From NCBI GenBank assembly GCA_002964805.2, contig PUDQ02000102.1, positions 310,001-374,000 on the forward strand: a stretch of 64,000 bases of DNA. The letters run 5' to 3'. The notes under the pieces were generated by a model, which searched no databases, was not told the DNA's origin, and saw only the letters and a list, made by a program, of their open reading frames with translations. This document shows positions 1 through 12,242 of the stretch, piece after piece; positions within the stretch are counted from its first letter, which is position 1; every line of letters starts with the position of its first letter. Both the position numbers and the translations under genes were made by a program. The DNA is from Trametes villosa. Its lineage: Eukaryota > Basidiomycota > Agaricomycetes > Polyporales > Polyporaceae.

Positions 1-1856
1 ATCCTTACTCACGCTGCGATCCTAGTGCGAGGAAGCCGAGGCGCAAAACAAAAGAGTACGAGAAACACTCGTACAAGCGTTTCGACCGGGACTTTTAGGC
101 TGGTCGCATGTCGTTTTGTGGTCGAGCTATACCGCATCCTCGCTGCTGTTCGTATTCCATCTATCCTCATGGGTTGTTCGGTTCCCGCTCGTACCTCAAT
201 GTATTGCTCTTTGCTTGCGGGAGATATTTGACGTCAACATCCATGCACCAGGCTCTACGACATCTCTACCTATCACCTGAGCACTGCGTGTTCCTCCACT
301 CTGGAGATCACCGGCGATTGTGAATCGACGGCGGGATTCCGAGGAGCTGACCCAAGTACGCTGAATATTCAAGAATTCGTATACAAATGAAACAACATAT
401 GAACCCATGAAGATACCAAGTCCCCACCGCGGCGCCTCCCAATGAAGTCCCATAGTACGGGGCCTGCATAGCCTCTTCCACCACGCTCATGGATCGTGTA
501 GGAAGGATGAAAGGAATCGGCAATAATACGTACACGAGGGCTTCCCACCGCGAGCATCAGACCGCGAAGGTACGGCGGACGAGCGGGTGTCGAAACGCAG
601 GCTCGTCCTGCGCATGACGCAGCCGCAGAACGTGCGTGCTTCCTCGGCCTTCCCAAGGGCTGTCCACTGTGGGACCGAGGATCACGACGAGCACACGCTG
701 GGGCGTCCTTGCGGCCAGGGCTGGGGGGTGCTGGGCGTCGCGGGAGGTTCTGTGCATGGATTTTCGGATGGTGGCGTCGCGGGCGACAGTACCGCGTGCC
801 ATGGACGGCCACACGGCAGAAGACGTCGACGACCACAGCGTCCGACGCTCTATGTGCCCAGGCGTGGCGCAGATGCGCACCGCAGGCACCCGGGTACTTG
901 GGGCGATAATGAGTCCGAGGAGAATATGGTATATGGATGGCCGATAGCAGCTGTGAGCAGCGCCGCCGACTCACCATGCCACATAGCCGACGCCGTACGA
1001 GTCTGTTGCTGATGGAGCTTAATGGTATCGGGCTCCCGCGCACGGTCTGGCCGCCGGGATTTGCGTGGGGGCGCCCGAGCCGTGGACATTGTTCGAGGTT
1101 ATGGTGACTTCCAGACGAGGGGGAAGACGCGAAGCCAGCAAGACGGTACATGGGTGCCCCGCTATCTGCGATTCTGGGGTTCTGCGTTGTGACCGGAGGA
1201 TTGCATAAGAGCCAGAAGCGTCGCAGTCTCGCAGCCCGCAAGGTGTAGTTGGAGAAGCATAGATGTGGAATGATAGCCCGTGTTGCGTGCAGTTGCCTTG
1301 GAGTCGCCAGGTAATTTCCAGGGGTAGCACGAGACACTTGGAAATATTCCAAACGTCAAGCCCAACACGGTATGGAGAGTCTGCTGAATACACTAGGATA
1401 CGACGGCGAGAGTACACAACTGCCGTCATCGGAGGCATGGGCGTTGGGTATAACGTCTCGAATAGGCAATGGGCGCCACGCGAGCATGCCCGGCATTCTC
1501 CGGGTACTGTGCAGTACCACCCAGCCACCCGCCCTCCCTCTAACGGAAACATACTGCACAGCGGCGGCCCACAGCAAGTTCAAGATCAAGGTATGTCGAA
1601 ATTATGCCCGTTTACTGCTCTATTAACGTGTACTGAGTGCATTCATCGCAGGCAGCCCTCCCTTGAAGCCACCAAGAGTGAGTTTTCGCGCATACCGAAA
1701 ACCTACCGTGCGGTCCCTGAGGAGAAGCGGAACTTGGAGTGTGAAGGAGAGACTTTGGGGATGGAGGCGAGCGCGGACGGGCAGGAACGAGATTGGGACT
1801 GCACGGGAAGGTCAGGCCCACGGAATCCGTACTGACCGTACGCTTGCAGCTCAGCA
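1..1856. other. No gene recognised (upstream of eL34)
   Basis: Long open frames exist, including one of 327 codons on the minus strand between 369 and 1352, but none shows a recognisable domain. Open frames overlap on both strands, as expected from GC-rich non-coding DNA. The last 300 bases probably hold the 5' leader of the eL34 gene. A donor-like GGTATGT lies near 1591 and a consensus branch point followed by CAG lies just before the eL34 start, at about 1831-1850. Confidence 0.5.
1831..1850 (+). promoter_or_regulatory. Probable 5'UTR intron branch point and 3' splice site of eL34
   Basis: ACTGACC followed by a short pyrimidine-containing stretch and TTGCAG lies seven bases before the eL34 start codon. 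This matches a fungal branch site plus acceptor. Introns in ribosomal protein leaders are common in basidiomycetes. The matching donor was not fixed. Confidence 0.5.
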
Positions 1857-2307
1857 ATGGCCCAACGCGTCACTCTCCGCAAGCGCAACCCCTACAACAC
1901 CACTTCCAACCGCCGTCGGGTTGTGAAGACGCCGGGTGGCAAGCTTGTCTACCACCACATCAAAAAGCTCGCCACCTCGCCCAAGTGCGGTGACTGCGGT
2001 ATTGCGCTCCCCGGTGTACGTTTGAAGGTGCTATTCCGAAGGAGGCACGAAAGCTGAGTTGCTTGTTCCAGGTCCCCGCCCTCCGTCCTCGTCAGTACGC
2101 CACGATCTCGAAGACGAAGAAGACTGTTCGCCGGGCGTACGGTGGCTCACGATGCGGTGACTGCGTCAAGTCCCGGTACGTCTCTTTTGTTTCTACCCCG
2201 CAGACCTTGGCCTGACTCCGAGCAGCATTCTCCGGGCATTCCTTGTTGAGGAGGCGAAGATCGTCAAGAAGGTGATCAAGTCGCAGGAGAAGGTCGGCCG
2301 CAAGTAA
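1857..2307 (+). CDS. RPL34: 60S ribosomal protein L34 (eL34)
   Basis: This is a structural protein of the large cytosolic ribosomal subunit. Three exons (1857-2015, 2072-2175, 2226-2307) join to 345 nt, or 114 residues, which is normal for the family. The protein opens with MAQRVTLRKRNPYNT, the classic eL34 start, and carries the CGDCG and RCGDC cysteine pairs typical of this protein, then LRAFLVEEAKIVKKV near the end. Introns are GT-AG and short (56 and 50 nt). The start is fixed by homology and lies just after a likely 5'UTR intron. The identification is secure; only the untranslated leader is uncertain. Confidence 0.96.
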
Positions 2308-2717
2308 ACGTCTGGAGACTTTCTGCGCGGTTCTGTATTCTCTATGTTACGACGGACAGGGCAGGCGGGGCTGCCCTTACCTCCGACTACCTACCTCATC
2401 CTGCCACGACGCCATGCCATCGCTCGCTTTCCCTCATGCATGTGTACTGCTTATCTCGCAAACAAAACATGACCGATGAGGTCGGTATGCGGTCTTCGTT
2501 GGCTTTGCTGTATTGTCAGACAGCGGATTTGCGTGAAGCACCTTATGCAACAACACCTCCGTACCGACCAGCCCGTAGAACTTCTGCGGGTCGCAGCCAT
2601 GTGTCAACTGGGCGCCGTGGTATGTTCGTAAGATGTGTCGGAATGTCACGGTACCTGTGTAAGACTGTCTGGTTGTGCGTCAGTCATCCTTCATCAGCCT
2701 GCACACCCAACGTCGCG
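2308..2717. other. Intergenic, eL34 to PHO13-like
   Basis: About 410 bases holding the eL34 3' end and the promoter of the following same-strand phosphatase gene. The phosphatase frame stays open upstream to about 2436, but that extension does not look like protein and the homologous start is at 2718. No other feature was seen. Confidence 0.6.
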
Positions 2718-3926
2718 ATGGCCACCCGCTTGAGTACTCGAGAACATTATGCGGACTTGCTGGACAAGTACGACACCTGGCTGTTTGACTGCGATGGCGT
2801 CCTGTGGTCAGGGGACCACCTGATCGATGGGGCGACCGATGTGCTCCAGCTACTCCGGCATCACAGTATGTACTCTGGGTGTCTGGTTGGTCGTACCTGT
2901 TCGATCACTGACCTTGCACATACATGTACCAGAGAAATCTGTGCTGTTCGTGACGAACAATGCGACCAAGTCGCGCGTGAACTACAAGAAGAAGTTCGAC
3001 TCGCTCGGTGTCGAGGCGCACGTCGTACGTCCGGTACAACTTTCGCATGTGTTGCTAAGGAGCTCACCTATGGCGTGGTGATCAGGACGAGATCTACGGG
3101 TCTGCGTACGCCTCGGCGGTGTACATCTCGTCGGTCATGAAGATGCCCAAGGACAAGAAGGTCTACGTGATCGGCATGGCCGGGCTCGAGGAGGAGCTCC
3201 GCGAAGAGGGCATCTCCTACATCGGCGGCACGGTAGGCAATACTCCCATTCCGCATCCATAGCCGGCTCGCTGACTTGCTTCTCTTGGTAGGATCCCGAG
3301 GACAACACGCTCGGAGGCTTCTCGCTCGCGAAGTGGACGCCCGACCCCACGGTCGGCGCGGTGCTCTGCGGGCTGGACACGTCCGTGAACTACACGAAGC
3401 TCTCGAAGGCGTTCAGCTACATCCAGCGCAACGAGGGCTGCGCGTTCCTCGCGACAAACGAGGACAGCACGTACCCGACCGCGGAGGGCCTCCTCCCCGG
3501 GGCGGGCGCGATCAGCGCGCCGCTGCGCTATGCGCTCGGCCGCGACCCCATCGCCATCGGGAAGCCGCAGCGCACGATGCTGGACTGCATCAAGGCGAAG
3601 TGCGTCGTGGTGTTTTTAGTATGGGAGCCCTGGTAGCTGACAGCACGGGCGCAATTGCAGACACGACTTCGATCCCAAGCGTACGATCATGGTCGGAGAC
3701 AGGCTGAACACGGACATCGAATTCGGCAAGGCGGGCGGCCTCGCCACACTCCTCGTGCTCACTGGTGCGTCATCGTCCTTCCTGCGCGCGCGGACATCGA
3801 ATTCACCGAGATGTGGTGTGCGCAGGTATCACGAAGGAGAGCGAGCTATCAGGCCCTGGGGCTTCGCCGACCGTCCCGGACTTCGTCACGAAGTCCATCG
3901 GCGACCTCCGCGCGCTGATTTCCTGA
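2718..3926 (+). CDS. PHO13: PHO13-type HAD phosphatase (4-nitrophenylphosphatase / phosphoglycolate phosphatase)
   Basis: Six exons (2718-2865, 2933-3024, 3086-3232, 3292-3599, 3661-3764, 3826-3926) sum to 900 nt, or 299 residues. The HAD motifs are in order: DCDGVLW near residue 20 (nucleophile Asp and acid/base Asp), VTNNATKS near residue 56 (motif II), GKPQRTML (motif III lysine context) and MVGDRLNTDI (motif IV, Mg-binding Asp residues). This combination marks the PGP/PHO13 family with a C2 cap, which hydrolyses phosphoglycolate and other small toxic phosphometabolites in the cytosol. The start ATG has G at -3. The gene ends 120 bases from the end of the PIG-F gene, which runs the opposite way. 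The family assignment is secure; the true substrate is known only from relatives. Confidence 0.95.
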
Positions 3927-4046
3927 CCGGCTGTCGCGCGGGCGGGATAGAACGACGGTGGGCGGCGCGCCGCACGGAAGTAATTAGACGTGGTGTAGGA
4001 AATAGAGTCCATAGATGGAAGGTATACAGCTTCAAGCGCAGCGCTA

Positions 4047-5218
4047 TCATGAGCTCTTGGGCTTCTTCGCGCCCGCTGCCTCCGCGGTCTGCAGCTGCGC
4101 CTCGCGGTCGACCTGCGCGAGCGCGAAGGTCGCGCTGGTCACGAGGGCGACGAGCGAACCCACGATGTATCCGCCCACTGCGCCGAACGCCGGGGTTAAC
4201 GGCCACGCCTGCCTCGCGACGTGAGTACGGGGGCGCAAATGAAGCTGGGGAGCGGAGAGTGGGGGCGCGCACCTGCCATGGACGTTCCCAGTCGAGGCCG
4301 ATGGGAATCGCGCCCGCCCAGCAGCCTGTGACAGCTCCGACAGCGGGGTAGACGAGCGCCCTCTCGACGGGGGTGCGTGGTCTGCGGAGCGACGGTCAAA
4401 GATGCCACTCCTAGGCAACAGGAGGAGGTACGCACGAGAGCTCCGCGAAGAGGCGGATCCAGGTGAACCAGGACACTAGCGAGCGGTTGTCGGAACCCAG
4501 GGAGGGCAGATCGAGGGTGTATGCCGGCGGGAAGACAGTCAGGATGGCGAGCAATAAGCTCAGCAAGTATGTGTGTAACGGGTGCCTAGGGCTTTCAATC
4601 AGAACTGTCTCTGAATGCGAAGGGGTGCCGTACGCACTTCATTAATGGAGCCCCGAATAGCACCACGACTACATGGAGCGCCGCGGAGGCAGCAAGCGTT
4701 GCGACAACCGCTTTTGCAAGGACCTGTAACGTACAACGCAAGGCGACTCATGAACGTGAGTATAAGCCCAGTTCAGCAGCACGTACCGTGTTACGCTGGT
4801 TGCCCGACTCTTTCCTCTCCAGCTTCTTCTGCGTAGCTTGCGCGCTATCTGTAGTGGCGTCCCTCGGTCTCCGCTGCTCGTCCGACCACGCCTTCACCCA
4901 CCCAGCCCACCAACCCTGCAGCAGGAGCGTGCCCGCGCAGATCCACGCCACAGTGCGTACCGGGTTCTCCGTGAGTATCTCGAGAACATCGCGGCGCGGC
5001 CGGGCCCCCGTTTGCAGGCCTGCGAGGCCCTTCGACAGCAGTGCGGTGGGAGTGGTCGGGAGGATGAGCGCGCTGAACGCGAGTAGGGACGTGTGCACGC
5101 CGACTATGGAGGTGTACCGCGCGAAGGGGAAGAACGGCTCTGCCTCCGGCGACGCTGCGGGTTGTTTGTTCGCAGGCGCGGCGCTGGCGGCTTGCGCTTT
5201 TGTTTTGCGAGCTGGCAT
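4047..5218 (-). CDS. GPI11: PIG-F / Gpi11, GPI ethanolamine-phosphate transferase subunit
   Basis: PIG-F is the stabilising membrane subunit of the ER ethanolamine-phosphate transferases (with PIG-O and PIG-G) that act late in GPI-anchor assembly. The reading starts MPARKTKAQAASAAPANKQ, then has a first hydrophobic span (SIVGVHTSLLAFSALILP), a second (NPVRTVAWICAGTLLLQGWW), a third ending HVVVVLFGAPLM, a fourth (LLLAILTVFPPAYTL), the conserved TPVERALVYPAVGAVTGCW block, then GLDWERPWQ, and a last span (GAVGGYIVGSLVALV). The WERPWQ plus GYIVGS ending is the PIG-F signature. There are several introns; the exons were traced on the minus strand in blocks at about 5218-4830, 4730-4640, 4560-4440, 4380-4270 and 4220-4047. 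The C-terminus ends in KKPKSS, a possible ER-type basic tail. Confidence 0.9.
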
Positions 5219-6886
5219 GGCGGAGAGTACGCTCGGCAGATGGTACGTAGAGCGGCGTGGTGTATGGTCGGAGACAGAGTCCGGCGACGGCGGACGCGAC
5301 CGCTCGCGCAACGCGCGCCTTTCTCCCGCCGTTCCTCTCTTTCCTACCGCCACCACCGTAAACGAGGAATGCACGCTCGTCGCTCAGCCGCCCCCGCATA
5401 TACGCGTTACTTGACGATGTGTTCAAACATCATTCGTATCTCAGAGATAGACACGCCCGCAGCTGAAGACTTAGTGTAGGTGAGTCCCGCCGTGCCGGTC
5501 TCCCGAGTGAGTCTGTGAGAAACAACGTCTGCGAGAAACTCAACAACAAGGTTGCGTAGAAGTGTGTGATTGCCTTCAGGTGAGCATCCCGTCGTAGTAC
5601 GCTTTCCTCTTGCATAGCGAAACTGTCCTCGATCTCATATCTCTATGTTACAGAGCCATTGCACTTGTCTTTCCGGGGCTTCGTTAATCAGCACCCGGGC
5701 CCGCACAGGTATGCCAACCTGCGTTTGCGGAATTTGGTTGCAGGTGTAGCGGGCTCTAGCATGAGAGATACTCTCATCGGGCAAGAGCATCCCGAGCAGT
5801 ACTTGCACCCGAGCACTTTCTCCAGACGGCACACCTTCTGGTTGGCCTGCTACCACTCAGTGATCGTCCCGCAGACTGAAGCTATTCATGACTAGCTTCT
5901 GTCATGGGTCAACCTTTCTCCCGCTGCGGTGACGGCCCTCGACAGAAGTGTTATGCCCGCCTTTCTTACCATTGGCCCAACAGCCCGGCCTAAGCTTTGA
6001 GGGTAGGTCGCTCCCAGCAACCTTGCCGGATGACTCCTCAAACCCGAGGACGAGTGCTACTCCCAAGCGTCACCCAGCATCCAGAGCATCTAACGCTCGA
6101 TCGCCGTTCCGATGCCGCCGCATGCATTCATTTATGCGGCTCCCCGCTGGCGCTGAGGTGCGAAGATCACTACGTCGTTGTATTCTCGTCGGCGCCCGTC
6201 GCGCGCGGTACCTGACCTCTGCTGCAGCATGGGGCAAGCGGGCGCGCCACTCAGCAACCCATCGACCTCGAGGCATGCGCTTCGCCGCATGACACAGTTT
6301 CAACTTTGCCCCATTTTCCAAGTCAGCAGCCGAGCGCTCCGCTCTTCCCTCGGAGGTCCCTGGGCTACCGGTTTCTCTCGCGGCGGAATACAAGCTTGCA
6401 AGCCGGATGACGGTCCCTTGGGGCAGGTCTGCCTCTTCGCGGCTTCCCTGCGCTGACCGAGAAGCGTCATTCCCGTGCCGCTTCCCGGGCAGGTGGAGAG
6501 CACGTTCATTGCAGGCCTTCTTATCTCCCTTTGATAGGTATTGACATGCCTGACGTTGAGGGAGTTAACCAGCTTACCACTGCTACTAGGGCCTCTCCTG
6601 ATCCCTCTGGGTGCAACGCCGGCGCTCGCGATATGTTCTCTACAGATACATCGATATGGAACGGTACGGCGGCGAACTGTCTGTCTATGGACCTGCATCT
6701 GGATCCTAAGAAGCTCCCTTCTTCTGTGCCGGATCTGATTGGCGATATTACTTGCTGCCGCCCACATCTCTTCGCGCCTTGCATCGGAATTCTCGAACCT
6801 CTACCTCTGGGACTTGTGTGTCGTCGGGGGCTATAGCAAACCCGTCTTCTCCATAATTTCGCGCCGCCCTTGCCTTCGCCGCGTCC
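5219..6886. other. Intergenic, no gene recognised
   Basis: About 1.7 kb between the start of PIG-F and the end of the transaldolase-like gene. Several open frames of 60-155 codons exist on both strands but none shows family features or the strong GC3 bias of real exons nearby. An 8-base inverted repeat (CTTCTGTC at 5896-5903 and GACAGAAG at 5941-5948) is present. A small RNA gene cannot be excluded; no known RNA family was recognised. Confidence 0.5.
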
Positions 6887-8995
6887 TCAATCGGCGCGAT
6901 GCATCACCGGCTGGTCCCAACTGCTGAAGCGCAGGCGGAAGCCCACGTCGTACCACCTGACCGGATATTCGTACTCCGCGGTCTTGCCCTTCGCCTTCAG
7001 CTCTTCCAGCCTCTCCGCCTCCATTTCGTCGAGCTCGTAGAACTCCTGCAACTCTGCAACATCCAGGTGTTCGACCTGCGCCTCGCCCTGGATGAACTCT
7101 AACATGTGCACCGACGTCAGATGCATGTCCTTCTTCAGGTGTTCCAGCCCGGAGGAGAGCGTCAGCTTCGCCGTTGTGCGCGCGTCGACGGGCATCGCCG
7201 ACAAAAACTCCCCATTCCTGGATGCCAGGTATGATGTGGGATACTGCACCTGGCGCGCACGCTGCGTTGCCTGTGTTGCAGCCGCAGACAACGCATCGGG
7301 CGGCAGTCTCGGCTCGGGGACGCGCGCCTCGTTCGACTGGTGCGCAGTGAAGGCGACAGCGTTAAACTGCCCGAGTCTTTCCACATCGTCAGTCTGTCAT
7401 GAAAGGCACGTACATGAGCACAAAGGCGCATCAACTGAAGATCCGATGGAGCTACTAACGTTTTGCAGGTTGGCCACGAGGATGGCAGATTGGAGCTCGT
7501 GCATGCCGAAGTATGCAACCGTATCCTGGACTGCCTCGTCCGCGAGCCGCCTGGACGACGCGCCGAGGGCCTCCCGTGCCCGGCTGAGCATGTTGGGTCT
7601 TCTGCCGGAGGCGTCGGAAACCTTGCGCCAGATGTCAGTCTCAAACCCTTGCTTATCGTCGCAGGGATCTGCTCACCTCTCTATAACACAGGGTTACACT
7701 CGTCGCCCCGGCCTCTGCACAGGCTGCCGCGTGGGCGAGCCCCGACACCAGAGTCAGGTTGGTCCGGACACGGTGCTTGCTCTCCAGGGTCTTCGCAGCC
7801 TGGACGCCTGCCTCCGTGGCTGGAATCTGATGTTCTTCGTCAACTTCTGACATTCTACTGCGGGTTAGGATATCTCCGCCAGGCCACTCACCGTGACGAT
7901 GATACGCTCGCGGCCATAGCCCTTCTCCGCGAACAGCCCGGCGAGGCGGAGCGCCTGCTGGACAATCTTGGAGGCGTCCTCGTTCAAGCCTGGGTCGACG
8001 AAAGTGTAATGGGGCCCGTCCACTCGGTCAAGCATCGCATCGCCGAGCTCCACGAGCTGGTTGTGAAGATAAGCCTCCGTTCTACATCTCCGCAAGTTCG
8101 AGACTCACATAGAACAGCATTGCTTCGTCCAGGATTGCCTTCGGATCCCATTCTTCGCCCGGCCTGCGCGCACAACGTCCGGGGATACTCAGTTGCTGTA
8201 GCGATGGACGACTGCCTCCGGCACTCACCTTTCTTCGATGGCCCTCTTCGCTCCCACCCATGCGTGGTACGCCGTGTCGGGCGCCAACAATCCCTCGCGC
8301 AGCATCTTGGGCGTCACCATGCTCCCGCCGTACGGTAGGGTGCCGAGCACTGCACGCAACGGGGAACACCATTGTCAGCACGCATCCCCGGCCACGGCGA
8401 TAATGCATGGAAGGCGAAAAAATTTCCTCCGGTACTCACGCTCGTAGTCTAAGGTTTCCGCAATCACCACCTTGCCTTGGGCCTCCAGCGTGCGCCACAG
8501 GGGAGCGACGGGCGGGGCGACGGGCTTCTTCTGCTGCTCCTTGGGCTTGCCCCGCGTAGCGCTCGGCCGGGGCCTCTTCCCCAGCTCGTACGTGGCCGTG
8601 GTCGTGGGCGCCTGGGTCAGCTTCAGGATCCGGTATGCGATCTCGGCGAAGCCGGCGTGGGTGGCGGTGAGCACAGGGAGCGCCGGCTTGCTGCTCGTCG
8701 GGAAGGACACGGACAAGGACGACTTCTCGGGGGGTCGCAGGGCCTTCCCGCCCTGCGAGGAGGCCGCCGCCTTCGACTTCGATCCGTCGTCGCGCACGAT
8801 TCTGGTCGCCACGGCCTTGCTCGATGCCGGCGGCGACGCGACGGGAATGCGCGAGCTTCCGTTCTCGTCGGGGGCAACGGTCGACGTCCTGCGCTTGCCC
8901 CGGAGGGACGCGATCGGCATGCCCGGCGTCTGCGTGTGCGGCGGCGGCGGCGGCGGCGCGAAGTCGGTGGAAGGTGTTGAAGGGCGCTCAGACAT
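6887..8995 (-). CDS. Transaldolase-fold protein lacking catalytic residues
   Basis: Seven exons (8995-8440, 8349-8229, 8163-8109, 8074-7892, 7826-7677, 7639-7460, 7393-6887) sum to 1752 nt, or 583 residues. Residues 1 to about 165 form a low-complexity Pro/Ser-rich lead. A transaldolase-like TIM barrel follows: KVVIAETLDY (strand 1), YTFVDPGLNEDASKIVQQA (where the enzyme has STEVD), RIIVTIPATEAGVQAAKTLE (where it has ILIKLAST), RTNLTLVSGLAHAAACAEAG (strand 5, very similar) and AILVANLQNTDDVERLG (where it has GASFRN). The Schiff-base Lys, the catalytic Glu and Asp and the phosphate Arg all appear replaced (Lys by Thr). The tail has an acidic coiled segment (about AELQEFYELDEMEAERLEEL). Intron 3 would be only 34 nt, so that junction is tentative. 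The fold is well supported; the function is unknown, possibly non-enzymatic. Confidence 0.78.
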
Positions 8996-11900
8996 GGTTG
9001 GTGTTCACAGTTATGTTCAGGATAGCCCCCCGCGCGCGCTTTAAGACTATGAGCTTTGTGTGGCTAAGTGCGCGGTGGCGGGACAATGCTCGATTTGGGC
9101 TCCGGTGGCGCGCCGCGGCCAATCGTCCGCCCAAAGCGTCGACACAAAGGCGCGAGCGCAAGCCACGCCAGCGCGCTTTGGCACTCTGGGCCACCATCGT
9201 ATGTGGTTCCTGCGGTAATCTGAATATTGATTAATTCCAGCCGCTATTCCGTGCGCTAGGCCTTATTCATGTGTCTTCGTCGCGGGGTAAGCCTAGCGGC
9301 GAGATAAAGTATGTCCTCTTGGATCTCTGCATACCAAAACGCTCGCCTATACGGCTAGCGCGATTCCGCACCAGCGCAGCGTCAATGCACGAACTTGAAG
9401 GTGTGTTCCCGTCATCTCCATTGACTAATGGCCTCTCCCACACATCCATCAAATTTTCGTAGCGCCATAGAAAACGATCAGCGGTGCAATGTCTTCTGAC
9501 GACGCAGGTGCGCCAAATGCAATCCACGCCTGCAATCTGCTCACGCGCCGAGGCGCCCTTCGTGCTCATACAGCAATCGCGCTGCTATATCCATCCTACA
9601 GGAGCCGTTGGCAGGTCATTCAAGCTCTGCGCCAGTGGACCTACAGCGGCTGGAAGCCCGGAGCCGCTCGGCGGATGGGCCCGTCCGAAGCTCCCGCAGC
9701 GAAGCAGGGCCATGAGGCCCGCATAGCCTAAACGAGAACGGCGACTTGCTCAGGTGGCTGCCCGGACCATTGTGAGCGTGGAAAGACTATCTGACAGAGC
9801 GCACCCCTTCCCCAAGCTCCGAGGAGAAGGCCAGGATATGTGCGCCACCGCGAAGGCCTACTGTATGAACGCCGAGCACGGCTCGGGCGTACGGTCCTGG
9901 CCGCCCTATCGCACATGACCGATTACTGCGTCGACCGCCTGCATCGATATAATATTGGAGCCAGGATGGAGGCACCGCAGGAGCGCCGTCGCCGCTAGGC
10001 TCGGGACTAATCGTGAAGGGCGATGCGACGGTGGTGGTACGTGTCAAGTACACCTTACGCGTCAAAGACGTACTGAGCGACCGTCTGGTGTCCCGCCCCG
10101 GGATTTTCCTTGCTGCATGTGGCGTCGCACGCCGGTGCTGCGACGAGGGGTGGTCGTCTGCACGCTTGCTACGATGCCAGTGGCCGTTAATGTGACAGGC
10201 CCCTCTCATGGCATTTAGGCTGAGAAAGTGCGCATTGCCCCGGCGCGACCGTCAGCCGGCAATCACACACAGCGCGACGAATAACGACGAGCTTGACGTC
10301 CCTGCGAGGCCCCTAGCTCGCCGCAGGCCCGTCTATCTTCGACGTGCCCTGGGGCTATATCGAGTGGAGGACGCGAACGCCTTCCGGACCCACCGCTGCC
10401 AGGTGCAGCCGGCAACCCAACCGAGCCGCCCGCATGGGGTTCACGGAGATCGCGAGGCCCGCAGGCCGCCTTGGGCGAATCGTTCAAAGAACCACCGCCC
10501 TTCTGCGACTGAATTAATGCGCGCGCGCCCGCGTGCGCGCCGCCGCTGGGTCGCCTTCCAAGGCCAGGGCTGGCGTCCTGTGAGTTTCGTCCCACCCCGG
10601 CCCACAGTGCGCACCGCCCAGCCCCACGGCCGATATCCATATCCATATTCCACATGCCGCGTCCCAGGGCACCAGGACCAGGACCAGGAGCACGATGACG
10701 CCAGAACGCGCGAAGCGCCCCCGCCGGCGGCGACAGCAGGGGCAGCGTGACGCGCGGCGGGGCCCCGACGGGTGGAATAAGCTCTGCGCGACGCGGGCCC
10801 TGGGCCCCACGCGCCTTAGTGGGCCTCGCGCGTACATACAGACCCCGTCCCCGGCCGTGCGGTGGGACCAGGGATTGCGCCCGCCAGGAACGCGCGGACG
10901 CTGCTAGCGTCGCTGCCAGTGCCAGTGCTAGTATTCGTGCCCGCGTGCCGTGCCCGCTCGCCCCGGTCGGCGCGGCACAGCCATGATGTGCAGGATAGGA
11001 TGTTAGAATGGGCACTAGCGAGGGCTCGGGCCGCGCCGAAAGGCGAAAGCTGCCCTCTGTCGCCGCGCGCGCGCAGAGCCCTCGGTGTTCTGCAGTCTGC
11101 AGTCTGAGTCTGGAATCTGCAGCCTGCGTCTCTGCGCCGGCTAGGATCGCGCGCGCGAGCGCGCACGCGAAAATAGCGGCGGGAAGACCCGCACAGACGC
11201 AGACGCAGGCCTGGGTGGTGGGGAATCGGGATGCAATGCAATCATGGCGATGATGCAGCGCGCGCGCCCACGTCGCGCGCCGCTGACTTTGCGCGGTGCG
11301 CGAACTGGCGTCGCTAAGCCGCGCCCTTACGTTCCCGCACCCTCTTGCGGGGTGGGCCCGGGGGCGCAACGTAACTGTGGCGGCGATGTCGAAATCGCTC
11401 GGGCTCGCGGGGACGCTGCAGGCGCCGCGCTCCAGGGGGCGCCGGGCGGTCCGGTGGGACGGGCAGAAGGCAGGAAGCGGCCTGCGCCGCCGAGGGATCA
11501 ATCAAGCCCTGGCCGTGGCCCATGGCCCACGCTTCGCGCCCCATCGAGCCTAGCACCCCGCAGGCGGCGCGAAATCAGACGGCGTTTTGGTGCTTGGGAA
11601 CGCGGGCGGGACACTGGGAGCGCGGCGCGGCGTGCGCGGGCGACAGGGCACGCCGGACGCGACAGGGAAGGAGCTTCGTCCTTCGCCGGCGGCTGGGCTG
11701 TGGTCAGAAGGGCGGAGAATGGAGGACGTGAAGGCGATGGTGGTAGTGGTGGTGCAGCAGACGCGGGAGAAGATGTGCAGTGGAAAAAATGCGATATGCA
11801 ATATATCCGTATATCCTACATGAGCCATTCCAGACTGTAACCTCCGGGGATTATTGAGGCGCGATACGTATTATGGCGGGCAGCCGGGGCGGCGGCGTGG

Positions 11901-12242
11901 AGTGGGAGAGGGAGGTAGGGAGGGGTAGTAGGGGGCACGGAGAGCACGACAGCGACAGCGAACGAGCAGCAAAAGAACAGTGTACAACAGGGGGTACATC
12001 CACCACCGGGCGGCCGCCCGGACCACGTTTTCCTCATCACATCGGACCACAGTTGCGAGGATGAATGAATGAATGGGAGAGACGAGGCAGCGCGCGAGCT
12101 CAGCGCTCAGCGCTCGGACGAGTACTGCCAGTGCGCGGCGACGGCGGGCTGCCCGCCCCCGTGACCGTGCTGGACCGCCGCCGGATAGTGGCTAGCGTGG
12201 GAGGACGCTGGCTGGTGCCCCGCGTGCTGCCAAGCCGCGCTG
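8996..12242. other. Gene-poor, GC-rich intergenic stretch
   Basis: 3.2 kb between the transaldolase-like start and the bZIP stop. From about 10.2 kb it becomes very rich in CpG, with GCGC runs and short degenerate repeats of CTGCAGT and CAGACG near 11.09-11.21 kb. Very long open frames, such as 412 codons on the minus strand at 10263-11501, are composition artefacts: all frames are open, residues are dominated by Ala, Arg, Gly and Pro, and no domain is visible. No gene is supported. Part may be bZIP 3'UTR or a non-coding transcript. Confidence 0.5.
12061..12075. repeat. ATGA tetranucleotide microsatellite
   Basis: Nearly four copies of ATGA in a row, in the probable 3' flank of the bZIP gene. 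Confidence 0.8.

Noticed and set aside
369..1352. 327-codon open frame on the minus strand
   Set aside because: Overlapping frames on both strands are equally open and no recognisable motif was found. A faint cytochrome-P450-like impression near 700-900 did not hold up.
10263..11501. 412-codon open frame on the minus strand
   Set aside because: All six frames are open here because of extreme GC; residues are mostly Ala, Arg, Gly and Pro with no domain or splice logic.
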